Origin: an uncultured Collinsella sp.
Lineage (GTDB): Bacteria > Actinomycetota > Coriobacteriia > Coriobacteriales > Coriobacteriaceae
DNA: 15,240 bases
NCBI GenBank assembly: GCA_900551205.1
Contig: URUW01000016.1
Location: forward strand, 1-15,240
Direction: 5' to 3'
In this document: positions 7,898-14,795 of the stretch, in pieces
How positions within the stretch are numbered: position 1 is the first letter of the stretch
How the letters are laid out: the number at the start of each line of letters is the position of its first letter
The notes under the pieces: model-generated
Databases searched by the model: none
What the model was told of the DNA's origin: nothing
The model's input: only the letters and a program-made list of their open reading frames with translations
Program-made: the position numbers and the translations under genes

Positions 7898-8108
7898 ATG
7901 GGGGCCTTTCGATAGCTTCGCATGGTAGCGGTGGGTTCCAAATGTTACAAGGGTAACACCTTGCCGATGCAGGTAAGCACGTGAATGCTGTTACATTTTT
8001 ATGAGTTGGCAGACGGCGCGATTGAAGCCGCAGACGTGAGGTTTTAAGCATATTTGTTAACAAGGCCGAAACGTTTGCGGGTGAAGTCTGCTTTGGCTAT
8101 TGCGGGTG
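7898..8108. promoter_or_regulatory. Upstream region of the c-di-GMP operon with TGTTAC inverted repeat
   Basis: This 211-bp gap must hold the promoter for the minus-strand signalling operon, though no convincing -35/-10 pair stands out. It contains a perfect inverted repeat TGTTAC-AAGG-GTAACA (7943-7958) and a second CTGTTACA (7988-7995). Both resemble the core CTGTNACAG of the array at 848-1063. An operator is plausible but unproven. Confidence 0.35.
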
Positions 8109-8906
8109 TTAGAGCCCCAGGATGCCAAGGACAGTCTGGGCAGCCGCTCCCGGGCGATCGCGCAGGCCGTTGTGCGCGCCGGGAACCATTACGAGTGGAA
8201 AGTCCAAAAGCTCAGCCGCCACCCTTGTGCCCGCCTCGCGAGGCGTGCCAATCGAGAGCTCGCCCAGGAGCACGGCGGCCACCGTTTTCGACGCACGAAC
8301 GCTATCCCAATCGGGAACGCAGGTCATAGTAATCCCGTATTCGTTTGCCATGAAGCTGCGGCCGTTGCGCAGGGCATGCTTGGCTTCTGCCTCGGTTAAC
8401 TTGGGGGCCTCAGGGTCCGAATCGCCGATGGCGCCCAGGAAGGCCCGTAATGCCCTGGAGACCTTTCCCGCGGCGATCATCTCGAGCAAAACCGGGGCCG
8501 CGCCCAGACCGGCACCCTCATCCGTCACGGCGGGTTCATGCAGAATCGCACGCGAGATTATGGTGGGGTTTGCACGGAGAAGCTCCAGCGTCACCAGCGT
8601 ACCGGCACTGTGCGCGAGCACGTTTGCCGGAGTGCCAATATGCTCGATAACGGCCTGCAGGTCCGCGGCCTGGACGGCGAGGTCGTAGCGTCCGTCTGCA
8701 GCGTCGCCGCTCTCGCCGCAACCGCGCCGGTCGTAGGTAATGACGCGATAGTCACAGGCGAGCTCGCGGGCGATGGCGTCAAAAAAGACGCCGTCGACGC
8801 AGGCACCGTGCACGCAAACCAAGGCGGGTGCGTCGGACGATACAACCGGGCCGGCATACTCGCGGCAGGCGATCGTAGTGCCCGCATTCTCGACCGTAAA
8901 ATCCAT
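8109..8906 (-). CDS. Alpha/beta hydrolase
   Basis: 265 residues, a single alpha/beta-hydrolase domain. Seen: oxyanion-hole HG (H33-G34 in VCVHGACVDG), the strand-turn YDRRGCGES (58-66), the nucleophile S100 in LAHSAGT and the probable catalytic histidine H245 in PGAHNG. The nucleophile elbow is A-H-S-A-G rather than the usual G-H-S-x-G, a tolerated variant. No signal peptide is seen, so it is cytoplasmic. The cap region (about 125-200) is rich in Ala and Glu and does not point to a substrate. The ribosome binding site is weak (GGGA in GATGGGAACAC). It is monocistronic on the minus strand and not clearly connected in function to its neighbours. Esterase, haloperoxidase-like or lactonase roles cannot be separated. 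Confidence 0.82.
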   Translation of the reverse strand: MDFTVENAGTTIACREYAGPVVSSDAPALVCVHGACVDGVFFDAIARELACDYRVITYDRRGCGESGDAADGRYDLAVQAADLQAVIEHIGTPANVLAHSAGTLVTLELLRANPTIISRAILHEPAVTDEGAGLGAAPVLLEMIAAGKVSRALRAFLGAIGDSDPEAPKLTEAEAKHALRNGRSFMANEYGITMTCVPDWDSVRASKTVAAVLLGELSIGTPREAGTRVAAELLDFPLVMVPGAHNGLRDRPGAAAQTVLGILGL

Positions 8907-9126
8907 ACTGTGTTCCCATCGTCAACACCACCAGGCCGTGCCGGGGTGCGGCTTGGTCAGATGGCGTCATTTTGTGTGTACATGAATGCGTCTACTGTAC
9001 CCAGCTCGCACCCTTTCATGACAGGGTTTCGAAAACTCGCCCGATTGCAAGGTTTCTGCCTAAACAACAGCGCCCAAACCCGCAACCCACATGAAGGCCG
9101 ATGCTATGCTTAAGCTCAACTGTCCC

Positions 9127-9132
9127 AAGGAG
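9127..9132 (+). promoter_or_regulatory. Ribosome binding site that decides the radical SAM start
   Basis: AAGGAG lies 9 nt before the ATG at 9142. The in-frame ATG at 9136 is only 3 nt away, and the upstream in-frame ATG at 9091 has no such site. The conserved family sequence also begins just after the 9142 codon. Confidence 0.65.
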
Positions 9133-9141
9133 CATATGCCT

Positions 9142-9918
9142 ATGTCTACGTTTTTAAATGCCAGCCCCATCTTTGGGCCCGTTCGCAGCCGTCGCCTGGG
9201 CCTTTCGCTCGGCGTCAACATGATGCCGGCCAGCGGCAAAATCTGCACGTTCGACTGCATTTACTGCGAAAACGGTCTCAACGCTGAGCGCCCCTGCCAT
9301 GAGCCGTACAACATAGCTGCCGTGGCACTCGACGCGCTCGAGGTAAAGCTGCGCGAGATGGCAGCCGAGGGCGAGCTCCCCGATGTAATCACCTTCGCAG
9401 GCAACGGCGAGCCCACCGCCGCACCGGAGTTTCCGCAGGCCATCGCCGGCGCCGTCGCGCTGCGCGACGAGCTGGCCCCAAACACCAAGATTGCCGTGCT
9501 TTCCAATGGCACGCGCGCCGACCGTCCCCAGGTACACGATGCGCTCATGATGGTCGACGACAACATCCTCAAGCTCGATACGGTCGACCCGGCTTTTATC
9601 CAGCTGCTCGACCAGCCCGTTGGCCCCTACGATGTAGAGCACCAGATCGAAACGTTCGCGAGCTTTAACGGTCATGTCATTATCCAGACGATGTTTTTGA
9701 GCGGTGAGTACCGGGGCAAGTCTCTCGATAACACCGGCGAGGAGTACGTTGGCCCTTGGCTCTCGGCGCTCGAGCGCATTCGCCCACAGGAGGCGACCAT
9801 TTACACGGTGGCGCGCGAAACACCGGTCGCCGGCCTTGCTAAAGCGGCGCCCGAGGTGCTCGACAAGATTGCTGCACGCGTGCGCGCCCTCGGCATCCCC
9901 TGCCAGGTGAGCTACTAG
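9142..9918 (+). CDS. Radical SAM protein (COG0731-like)
   Basis: 258 residues from the chosen start; an upstream in-frame ATG at 9091 would add 17 residues (MKADAMLKLN...) that look non-conserved. The N-terminal FGPVRSRRLGLSLGVN, just before the cluster motif, is typical of the COG0731 group related to wyosine-type radical SAM proteins. The iron-sulfur motif CTFDCIYC (C35, C39 and C42 from this start) binds the 4Fe-4S cluster and S-adenosylmethionine. FAGNGEPT is the glycine-rich SAM-contact segment and VLSNGT the next strand. No extra C-terminal cysteine cluster or SPASM domain is visible. Bacterial members have no established substrate that I can name; a tRNA-modifying role is known only for archaeal/eukaryotic relatives. 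Monocistronic, followed by a large palindrome. Confidence 0.85.
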   Translation: MSTFLNASPIFGPVRSRRLGLSLGVNMMPASGKICTFDCIYCENGLNAERPCHEPYNIAAVALDALEVKLREMAAEGELPDVITFAGNGEPTAAPEFPQAIAGAVALRDELAPNTKIAVLSNGTRADRPQVHDALMMVDDNILKLDTVDPAFIQLLDQPVGPYDVEHQIETFASFNGHVIIQTMFLSGEYRGKSLDNTGEEYVGPWLSALERIRPQEATIYTVARETPVAGLAKAAPEVLDKIAARVRALGIPCQVSY

Positions 9919-9959
9919 CAAAACCACGCAGCAGCTATCACTCGCCATCCCGCCCCATC

Positions 9960-10030
9960 AGTTGCGGTGATATAGTTCCTATTTGTGCTGTTAAACCGCT
10001 TAAATCGGAACTATATCACCGCAACTTTTA
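9960..10030. repeat. 20-bp perfect inverted repeat (long hairpin) between radical SAM and map genes
   Basis: Left arm AGTTGCGGTGATATAGTTCC (9960-9979) and right arm 10007-10026 are exact reverse complements. After one mismatch the stem continues with ATTT/AAAT, leaving a loop of about 15-17 nt. A TTTTA run follows on the plus strand, so it may end transcription of the radical SAM gene. The arms are longer than an ordinary terminator and AT-rich in the middle, which suggests a dispersed palindromic element. Confidence 0.85.
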
Positions 10031-10078
10031 TAGACGCGTGGGTGGGCTATACTAGCTGCGGATGAAAGGAAGTTAGCC

Positions 10079-10966
10079 ATGTTTGACAAAGGACCCGTGC
10101 CCGGCCGCAACGACGCTTGCTGGTGCGGCAGCGGCAAAAAATATAAGAAATGCCATAGCACCTTTGATGAGCGCCTCGAGCGCTTGTGGGAAGAGGGCTG
10201 GGAGGCTCTGCCCCGCACGCTCTACAAGACGCCCGCCGATATCGAGGGCATCAAGCGCTCGGCCGCCATCAACGTGGGCGTGCTCGACTACGTAGGTGAG
10301 CACATCGCCGCAGGCATGACCACCAACCAGATCGACCAGATGATCTACGACTACACCGTCGAGCACGGCGGCACGCCGGCAGACCTCAACTACGAGGGCT
10401 ACCCCAAGAGCGTATGCACCTCGATCAACGACGTTGTCTGTCACGGCATCCCCTGCGATACGGACGTGCTGCACGAGGGCGACATCATCAACGTCGACTG
10501 CTCCACGATTCTTGACGGCTACTTTAGCGATTCGAGCCGCATGTTCTGCATCGGCGAGGTCTCTGCCGAGCGCCAGCGCCTGGTCGAGGTCACCCGCGCC
10601 AGCGTGGAAGCGGGCTTGGCAGCCGTCAAGCCATGGCTGCCGCTCTCCGTTATGGCCGAAGCCGTGCAAAAGACGGTCGAGGACGCCGGCTTTAGCGTGG
10701 TGCGCGAGTACGGCGGACACGGCATTGGCAAGGAGTTCCACGAGGACCCGTTTGTAGGCTTTACCACCGAGGCGCCCGATGTGGACACCATCATGGCCCC
10801 GGGTATGGTCTTTACCATCGAGCCCATGGTCAACGCCGGAGCGCCCGACATCAAGATTAGCAAGGGTGACGGTTGGTGCGTGCGCACCAAGGACGGCAGC
10901 GATTCGGCTCAGTGCGAGGTACAGCTCGTGGTGACCGAGGACGGCTACGAGCTGCTGAGCTGGTAG
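10079..10966 (+). CDS. map: Type I methionine aminopeptidase with N-terminal SEC-C zinc motif
   Basis: 295 residues. Removes the initiator Met from new proteins. N-terminal SEC-C motif GRNDACWCGSGKKYKKCH (9-26; C14, C16, C25, H26) is a small zinc knuckle thought to bring the enzyme to the ribosome or partner proteins. The catalytic domain has the complete metal set D140, D151, H214, E248 and E280, in INVDCSTILDGYFSDSSRMF, GGHGIGKEFHEDP, GMVFTIEPM and AQCEVQLVVTEDG, plus the substrate histidine H122. The start is fixed by GAAAGGAAG (10064-10072) and by the SEC-C motif close behind it. TATACT at 10048-10053 is a possible -10 but has no clear -35. It stands alone, not in a secY-adk cluster, so it may be a second MetAP of the genome. 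A terminator follows. Confidence 0.94.
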   Translation: MFDKGPVPGRNDACWCGSGKKYKKCHSTFDERLERLWEEGWEALPRTLYKTPADIEGIKRSAAINVGVLDYVGEHIAAGMTTNQIDQMIYDYTVEHGGTPADLNYEGYPKSVCTSINDVVCHGIPCDTDVLHEGDIINVDCSTILDGYFSDSSRMFCIGEVSAERQRLVEVTRASVEAGLAAVKPWLPLSVMAEAVQKTVEDAGFSVVREYGGHGIGKEFHEDPFVGFTTEAPDVDTIMAPGMVFTIEPMVNAGAPDIKISKGDGWCVRTKDGSDSAQCEVQLVVTEDGYELLSW

Positions 10967-10975
10967 CCGCAGATG

Positions 10976-11018
10976 CGCCGGATGCTGACGGGCACGCTCG
11001 TCTTGCATCCGGCGTTTT
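10976..11018 (+). terminator. Intrinsic terminator of map
   Basis: CGCCGGATGC (10976-10985) pairs with GCATCCGGCG (11005-11014). An inner GACG/CGTC pair extends the stem. TTTTATTTG follows. The hairpin begins 10 bp after the stop codon. Confidence 0.87.
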
Positions 11019-11035
11019 ATTTGAACGTTTTGCCT

Positions 11036-11075
11036 GATAAAACCTGCCAAAATAAACCTGTCCCTTTTTGGCAGG
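11036..11075. repeat. 40-bp dispersed hairpin repeat, copy A
   Basis: All 40 bases are identical to 13207-13246, in the same orientation. Contains CCTGCCAAAA (11043-11052), a short loop and TTTTTGGCAGG (11065-11075), which form a stem. It lies between the map terminator and the dehydrogenase ribosome binding site. Its right half matches the core at 1113-1131. Confidence 0.9.
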
Positions 11076-11095
11076 CTGAGCGGAGATGACTGCTT

Positions 11096-12031
11096 GTGAA
11101 CATCCTGGTTTTGCTGCCCGTCAACGACCGCCATCGCGCAATTCTTGAGTCGAGTGCTCCGGGCGAGGACTTTATCTACACGAGCTCCGACGCCATCACG
11201 CGTGAGCAGGTCGCCAACGCCGACGTAATCTTGGGCAACATAGACCCTGCCTTGCTTACCGCATGCGAGCATCTCCAGCTGCTGCAATTGCAGACCGCCG
11301 GCTATGACGATTACTTGGCCGCCGGCACCGTGCCGGCTGAAGCCAAGCTGTCTTGCTCGATCGGCGCCTACGGCCAGGCCGTGAGCGAGCACATGTTTGC
11401 CATGGTCCTTTCCATGATGAAGCGCCTGCCCGGCTATCACGACTTGCAGCGCGAGCATCGCTGGGAGGATTTGGGGCCGGTTACCTCGCTCAAAAATGCC
11501 AACGTGCTGGTGCTGGGCGCGGGCGACATTGGCGGCCACTTTGCCACGCTCTGCCGCAACATGGGCGCGCACGTCCGCGGCATCAAGCGCCATCCACTCG
11601 TCTACCCCATTGTGTTTGAGGACATGGACGGCATGGACGCCCTACCTGAGTGCCTGGCAGAGGCAGACATCGTCGCATCCTTTATGCCGAGCACACCCGA
11701 GACCCGCGGCCTGGCGAACGCCGAGTTCTTCGCCGCGATGAAGCCGGGCGCCTTCTTTGCCAACGGCGGCCGCGGCGACCTTGTGGTCGCCGACGACTTG
11801 GTTGCCGCCTTGGAGTCGGGACATCTCGCCGGCGCCGCGGTCGACGTCACCGACCCCGAGCCCCTGCCCGCGACAAGCCCGCTGTGGGATGCGCCCAACA
11901 TGCTCATCACACCGCATATCTCGGGCTGGTTCCACTTGGAGGCCACGCTCAACAATGTGGTCGACATTGCCGCGGAGAACTTGCGTCATCTGCAAGCGGG
12001 TGAGACGCTCCGCCGTTGGATCGAACACTAA
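11096..12031 (+). CDS. D-isomer-specific 2-hydroxyacid dehydrogenase
   Basis: 311 residues, GTG start with GGAG (11082-11085) ten bases upstream; no in-frame ATG fits better. The NAD(P)-binding Rossmann motif is VLVLGAGDIGGHF (137-149). The catalytic triad is R226 (NGGRGDLV), E255 (TDPEPLP) and H274 (TPHISGW), as in the D-2-hydroxyacid dehydrogenase family, which reduces 2-keto acids or oxidises 2-hydroxy acids. After the second strand the sequence reads GIKRHP instead of an acidic residue, which favours NADP(H) over NAD(H). The first 90 residues are the poorly conserved substrate domain, so the substrate (glyoxylate, hydroxypyruvate or branched keto acids) cannot be told. The gene is preceded by a dispersed repeat and followed by a perfect 12-bp hairpin. 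Confidence 0.88.
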   Translation: MNILVLLPVNDRHRAILESSAPGEDFIYTSSDAITREQVANADVILGNIDPALLTACEHLQLLQLQTAGYDDYLAAGTVPAEAKLSCSIGAYGQAVSEHMFAMVLSMMKRLPGYHDLQREHRWEDLGPVTSLKNANVLVLGAGDIGGHFATLCRNMGAHVRGIKRHPLVYPIVFEDMDGMDALPECLAEADIVASFMPSTPETRGLANAEFFAAMKPGAFFANGGRGDLVVADDLVAALESGHLAGAAVDVTDPEPLPATSPLWDAPNMLITPHISGWFHLEATLNNVVDIAAENLRHLQAGETLRRWIEH

Positions 12032-12033
12032 GA

Positions 12034-12060
12034 ATTACGCCGTTTTACAAACGGCGTAAT
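12034..12060. terminator. Perfect 12-bp hairpin after the dehydrogenase gene
   Basis: ATTACGCCGTTT (12034-12045), loop TAC, AAACGGCGTAAT (12049-12060), starting right after the stop codon. There is no T-tract on either strand beyond the stem, so it may be a 3' stabiliser or a Rho-assisted stop rather than a classic terminator. The rest of the gap to 12165 is GC-rich, with weak possible pairing GCGAGCCC (12072-12079) / GGGCTC-TCGC (12126-12135) and no gene. Confidence 0.6.
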
Positions 12061-12165
12061 GAGCCGACGCTGCGAGCCCGCCGTTTGGCCAACCTGCGGC
12101 GCTTTGCTGGCGCGGCCCTACCTGTGGGCTCTCGCTGACCATTATTCGACCAAAGGGGTCTAGCG

Positions 12166-12660
12166 CTATTTAAGCGTTGTTAGATAGCTTCTTGCATCTT
12201 CTACGTTCATTGCTGCGACGGGCGCATGCGAAGAGAGCTTGACATCGTTGGTGACCAGTAAATCTGCTTGGGCGCGTATCGCTGCCGCAATGATTAAATC
12301 GTCTTCGTAATCGCTATGGAGCTCACGCTGCCTGCTCGCCATCCATATATCGCTCAGGTCACAGGGCACTGGCGTGGCAAGCTGCGACAGCACGCTAAGA
12401 CAATCCCATGCAAGCGATGTCGCTGCCGTAGCGGCATACTGGGAAAGCGAACCGTGCTCTCGTCGATACCATGCCTTATGTTCGCTTGAAATCAAATAGA
12501 ACAGGTCTTTGGACGATGCCGCCGCATACAGCAAATCCACCTGCGCCGTGCATGCATCGCGTAAAAACTCGATCGCCACCGAACGACCACGTCGTGAGGG
12601 AATGAAGTAATCGAGCCACACGTTGGTGTCAACCAAGATGCGCTTTGGAGCCTCACTCAT
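12166..12660 (-). CDS. PIN-domain ribonuclease, putative toxin (VapC-like)
   Basis: 164 residues. PIN fold seen from ILVDTNVWLDYF (D11), an acidic helix HSDYEDDLIIAAAI (acidic residues 117-121) and DLLVTND (D139), the usual acidic cluster that binds metal for RNA cleavage. It begins 8 bp inside the end of the upstream ribbon-helix-helix gene, the ATGAGTGA overlap typical of co-translated toxin-antitoxin pairs. It is somewhat longer than common VapC (about 130), with an insertion around 55-100. The predicted role is a growth-inhibiting endoribonuclease held in check by the partner. Target RNA is not predictable. C-terminal alternatives are unlikely, as the stop is clear. Confidence 0.82.
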   Translation of the reverse strand: MSEAPKRILVDTNVWLDYFIPSRRGRSVAIEFLRDACTAQVDLLYAAASSKDLFYLISSEHKAWYRREHGSLSQYAATAATSLAWDCLSVLSQLATPVPCDLSDIWMASRQRELHSDYEDDLIIAAAIRAQADLLVTNDVKLSSHAPVAAMNVEDARSYLTTLK

Positions 12661-13033
12661 AGAGCCAGCTCATCTCCTCGCCGTAGCGATCCGCATAGGC
12701 ATTCCGTTTGAGCTCTTCGTCGTCCGATGGCTGAGCCTTGACCATATCGATTCCCGACTCACGGCAAGCGGTAGCGAACAGCTTCGACCCCTGATCCATA
12801 AGCTCGAGCTTACGTTTGGCGGCCTTTTCGCGCTCGCGCTGTTCCGCCCGGGCACGGCTGGGCAGCAGGATACCCTCGAGCGCACCGGGGCGATCGGCCA
12901 GCGACGCTGCAAGCTGCCAGAGCGCTCGCACCGCTTGGCTCGGCGTCATACCGGCCTTGGAGAGAGCGGCGTCCCCACTCCTTTTAAGATCGGCATCGAG
13001 ACGTACGTTGATCTGAGCGGCTGTTGTGGTCAT
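12653..13033 (-). CDS. RelB/DinJ-family antitoxin (ribbon-helix-helix)
   Basis: 126 residues. The N-terminus AQINVRLDADLKRSGDAALS...PSQAVRALWQLAA (about 6-43) is a ribbon-helix-helix DNA-binding domain of the RelB/DinJ type. The rest is charged, with a Glu/Arg/Lys-rich helix (about 60-80) and an acidic tail ending in SWLYE, likely the toxin-binding part. It is longer than DinJ (about 86). The ATG has an excellent ribosome binding site, AAGGAGGGG, on the minus strand. Classical DinJ/RelB partners are RelE/YafQ toxins; here the partner is a PIN nuclease. Autoregulation of the promoter at 13058-13086 is expected for such pairs. Confidence 0.82.
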   Translation of the reverse strand: MTTTAAQINVRLDADLKRSGDAALSKAGMTPSQAVRALWQLAASLADRPGALEGILLPSRARAEQREREKAAKRKLELMDQGSKLFATACRESGIDMVKAQPSDDEELKRNAYADRYGEEMSWLYE

Positions 13034-13057
13034 GACCCCTCCTTAATACTTCAAAAT

Positions 13058-13086
13058 ATCATAAAGCTCTATGGTAGATACGTAAA
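13058..13086 (-). promoter_or_regulatory. Promoter of the toxin-antitoxin pair
   Basis: On the minus strand: TTTACG (13081-13086), 17-bp spacer, TATGAT (13058-13063), about 25 bp before the antitoxin start. It matches consensus in 4 of 6 and 5 of 6 positions. Confidence 0.6.
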
Positions 13087-13110
13087 GCATGTATAGCATT
13101 TATAAGCATT
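13087..13110. promoter_or_regulatory. Three spaced GCAT repeats upstream of the antitoxin promoter
   Basis: GCAT at 13087, 13096 and 13106, in the context AGCATGTAT, AGCATTTAT, AAGCATTAG: roughly one per helical turn, next to the -35. They could be operator half-sites for the ribbon-helix-helix protein. Short and AT-rich, so chance is possible. Confidence 0.35.
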
Positions 13111-13125
13111 AGCCGTACTCTGTAC

Positions 13126-13161
13126 ACAAAAAGCCGCCGAGGCGCACTGCACCTCGGCGGC
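13126..13161 (-). terminator. Intrinsic terminator of the M18 aminopeptidase gene
   Basis: GCCGCCGAGG (13133-13142), 9-nt loop, CCTCGGCGGC (13152-13161), a perfect 10-bp stem. On the minus strand it is followed by TTTTTGTG. It lies downstream of the minus-strand aminopeptidase gene, with a copy of the dispersed repeat between gene and terminator. Confidence 0.85.
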
Positions 13162-13206
13162 CACGTATCACCGATCTAGTTCGGTTTCACCCTTTGCATT
13201 CGCCCA

Positions 13207-13246
13207 GATAAAACCTGCCAAAATAAACCTGTCCCTTTTTGGCAGG
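13207..13246. repeat. 40-bp dispersed hairpin repeat, copy B
   Basis: Identical over 40 bases to copy A at 11036-11075. It ends 2 bp from the stop codon of the aminopeptidase gene, so it lies in that gene's 3' untranslated region, where its CCTGCCAAAA/TTTTTGGCAGG stem would form in the mRNA. Confidence 0.9.
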
Positions 13247-13248
13247 TA

Positions 13249-14634
13249 TTAGAGCTCCACGCTTTCGGCTCCGTTGATGGTCAGGTCGCGCTCGTAGAAG
13301 GCGGTGAGGGCGCGGATGGCGTACATCACGTCGCGCACGCCGCCGGTCTCGTAGCTCGAGTGCATGGCCAGCTGCGGCAGGCCCACGTCCACGGCATGCA
13401 TGCTCGCCTGCATATTGGACAGATTGCCGAGCGTGGAGCCGCCGGCCATATCGCTCTTGTTGGCAAAGGCCTGCGTGGGCACGTCGGCGTCATCGCAGAT
13501 AGCCTGGAACACCGCGCGGCTAAAGGCATCGGTGCAATAGTGCTGGTTGGCGGCTTCCTTGATGACGATGCCGCCGTTAAGCACAACCCGGTTGCGGGCA
13601 TCGCACTTCTCGGCGTGGTTGGGGTGCACGGCATGCGCGTTGTCGCAGCTCACGAGCATCGAAGCGGCAAGTGCGCGGTGGTACGACTCGTCATCGAAGC
13701 CCAGCGACCCGTTGATGCGGCGCAGCGCGTCGGCCAAGAACGTCGACATGGCGCCCTGCTTGGTCTCGGAGCCAACCTCCTCGTTATCAAAGCAGCAAAA
13801 GACCGAAACGTCGTGCGCATTCTCGGCGCCCAAAAATGCCTGCAGCGAGGTGTAGGCGCAGGCCAGGTCGTCGAGCTTGGGCGTCGAGATAAACTCGTCA
13901 GCCCAGCCCCAAATACGTGCATCCTGACGATTGACCAGGAACAGATCGCGACCCAAAATCTGATCGGGCTCAACGTCCAGCTCGTCGGCAATCAGGGCGT
14001 CAAAATCTCCCTGCTTAAGATCACCGGCGCTGATGAGCGGGCACAGGTCGACGGCGCGATTGGGAGCAAAGCCCTCGTTAACGCCGCGGTTCATATGGAT
14101 AGCAAGACTCGGAATGATAGCGACCTCGCGCTCGGTGGCGAGCAGGCGGCTCTCAATACGGTCGCCCTCGCGCACCAGCACGCGGCCCGCGAGCGCCAGC
14201 GGGCGGTCGAACCAGGTGTAGTCGATCATGCCGCCGTAGGCCTCGGTGTTCAGGCGCAGCATCTCGCCCGCACCGTCGAGCTCGGGCACGGCCTTGACCT
14301 TAAACGTCGGCGAGTCGCTGTGCGACGCCGTGAGCTGAAAATGATAGTCACCGGCAACGCCGTCCTCGCCCCACGTCGCGGCCAGGTCCTCGCCCACCTT
14401 AAAGGCAACGACGCTCGAGGTGTTGCGCTGCGTGTAATAACGCCCGCCCGGTTCGATATCCCACGCCGCATTCTCGGGCAGGTAGGTAAAGCCCGCCTCG
14501 TCGAGCTCGGCCATAATGGTCGCCGCCGTATGGAACATGCTGGGGCATGCCTCGATAAAGTCGATAAGGTCGTTGGCGGCCTCGATATCGTCGGCCGTCA
14601 CATGCACGCGCTCGGGCGTTTCCTGATCCGTCAT
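13249..14634 (-). CDS. M18 family aminopeptidase (aspartyl aminopeptidase-like)
   Basis: 461 residues from the chosen start. Dizinc exopeptidase that removes N-terminal residues, mostly acidic ones in characterised members. Metal and catalytic residues are in place: H105 (TASHSDSP), D255 (TPKLDDLA), E285-E286 (FDNEEVGS), D331 (SCDNAHAVHPN) and H425 (AMHSSYETGG). MAGGSTLGNLS (396-406) is the family's glycine-rich block. No signal peptide, so cytoplasmic. The frame stays open upstream to 14745, but the ATG at 14632-14634 has a strong ribosome binding site and the upstream 37 residues look non-conserved. The gene is monocistronic and divergent from the Ntn hydrolase gene. A dispersed repeat and a terminator follow. 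Confidence 0.92.
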   Translation of the reverse strand: MTDQETPERVHVTADDIEAANDLIDFIEACPSMFHTAATIMAELDEAGFTYLPENAAWDIEPGGRYYTQRNTSSVVAFKVGEDLAATWGEDGVAGDYHFQLTASHSDSPTFKVKAVPELDGAGEMLRLNTEAYGGMIDYTWFDRPLALAGRVLVREGDRIESRLLATEREVAIIPSLAIHMNRGVNEGFAPNRAVDLCPLISAGDLKQGDFDALIADELDVEPDQILGRDLFLVNRQDARIWGWADEFISTPKLDDLACAYTSLQAFLGAENAHDVSVFCCFDNEEVGSETKQGAMSTFLADALRRINGSLGFDDESYHRALAASMLVSCDNAHAVHPNHAEKCDARNRVVLNGGIVIKEAANQHYCTDAFSRAVFQAICDDADVPTQAFANKSDMAGGSTLGNLSNMQASMHAVDVGLPQLAMHSSYETGGVRDVMYAIRALTAFYERDLTINGAESVEL

Positions 14635-14637
14635 GCT

Positions 14638-14646
14638 CTCCCCTTT
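14638..14646 (-). promoter_or_regulatory. Ribosome binding site fixing the M18 start
   Basis: Reads AAAGGGGAG on the minus strand, a few bases before the ATG at 14634. No comparable site precedes the longer in-frame start at 14745. The rest of the 161-bp divergent gap (14635-14795) shows no convincing promoter pair on either strand. Confidence 0.6.
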
Positions 14647-14795
14647 CGCTGGGTTGATGGTCCCCTCCAGCATACCCCGCCACGCCAGTGCCGCACTCTT
14701 CATTCCGTGCTTAATTCCGCACCGCTCACCAAGTTGAGCCATCATGCCCGCGCTCCTTTTGCGACAATTGCGCTAACAGGACGAGAGGAGCCGTC

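Noticed and set aside
9091..9141. Upstream start for the radical SAM gene
   Set aside because: No ribosome binding site and no conserved residues before the ATG at 9142, which has AAGGAG at good spacing.
10073..11593. 506-codon minus-strand frame over map and the dehydrogenase
   Set aside because: It spans two well-supported plus-strand genes, a terminator and a repeat, and its Ala/Val/His/Gly-rich translation matches no family.
12061..12165. Structured non-coding RNA in the GC-rich gap after the dehydrogenase
   Set aside because: Possible pairings are short and interrupted, and no known RNA class is recognisable.
14635..14745. N-terminal extension of the M18 aminopeptidase
   Set aside because: No ribosome binding site; the ATG at 14634 has a strong one and gives the usual family length.
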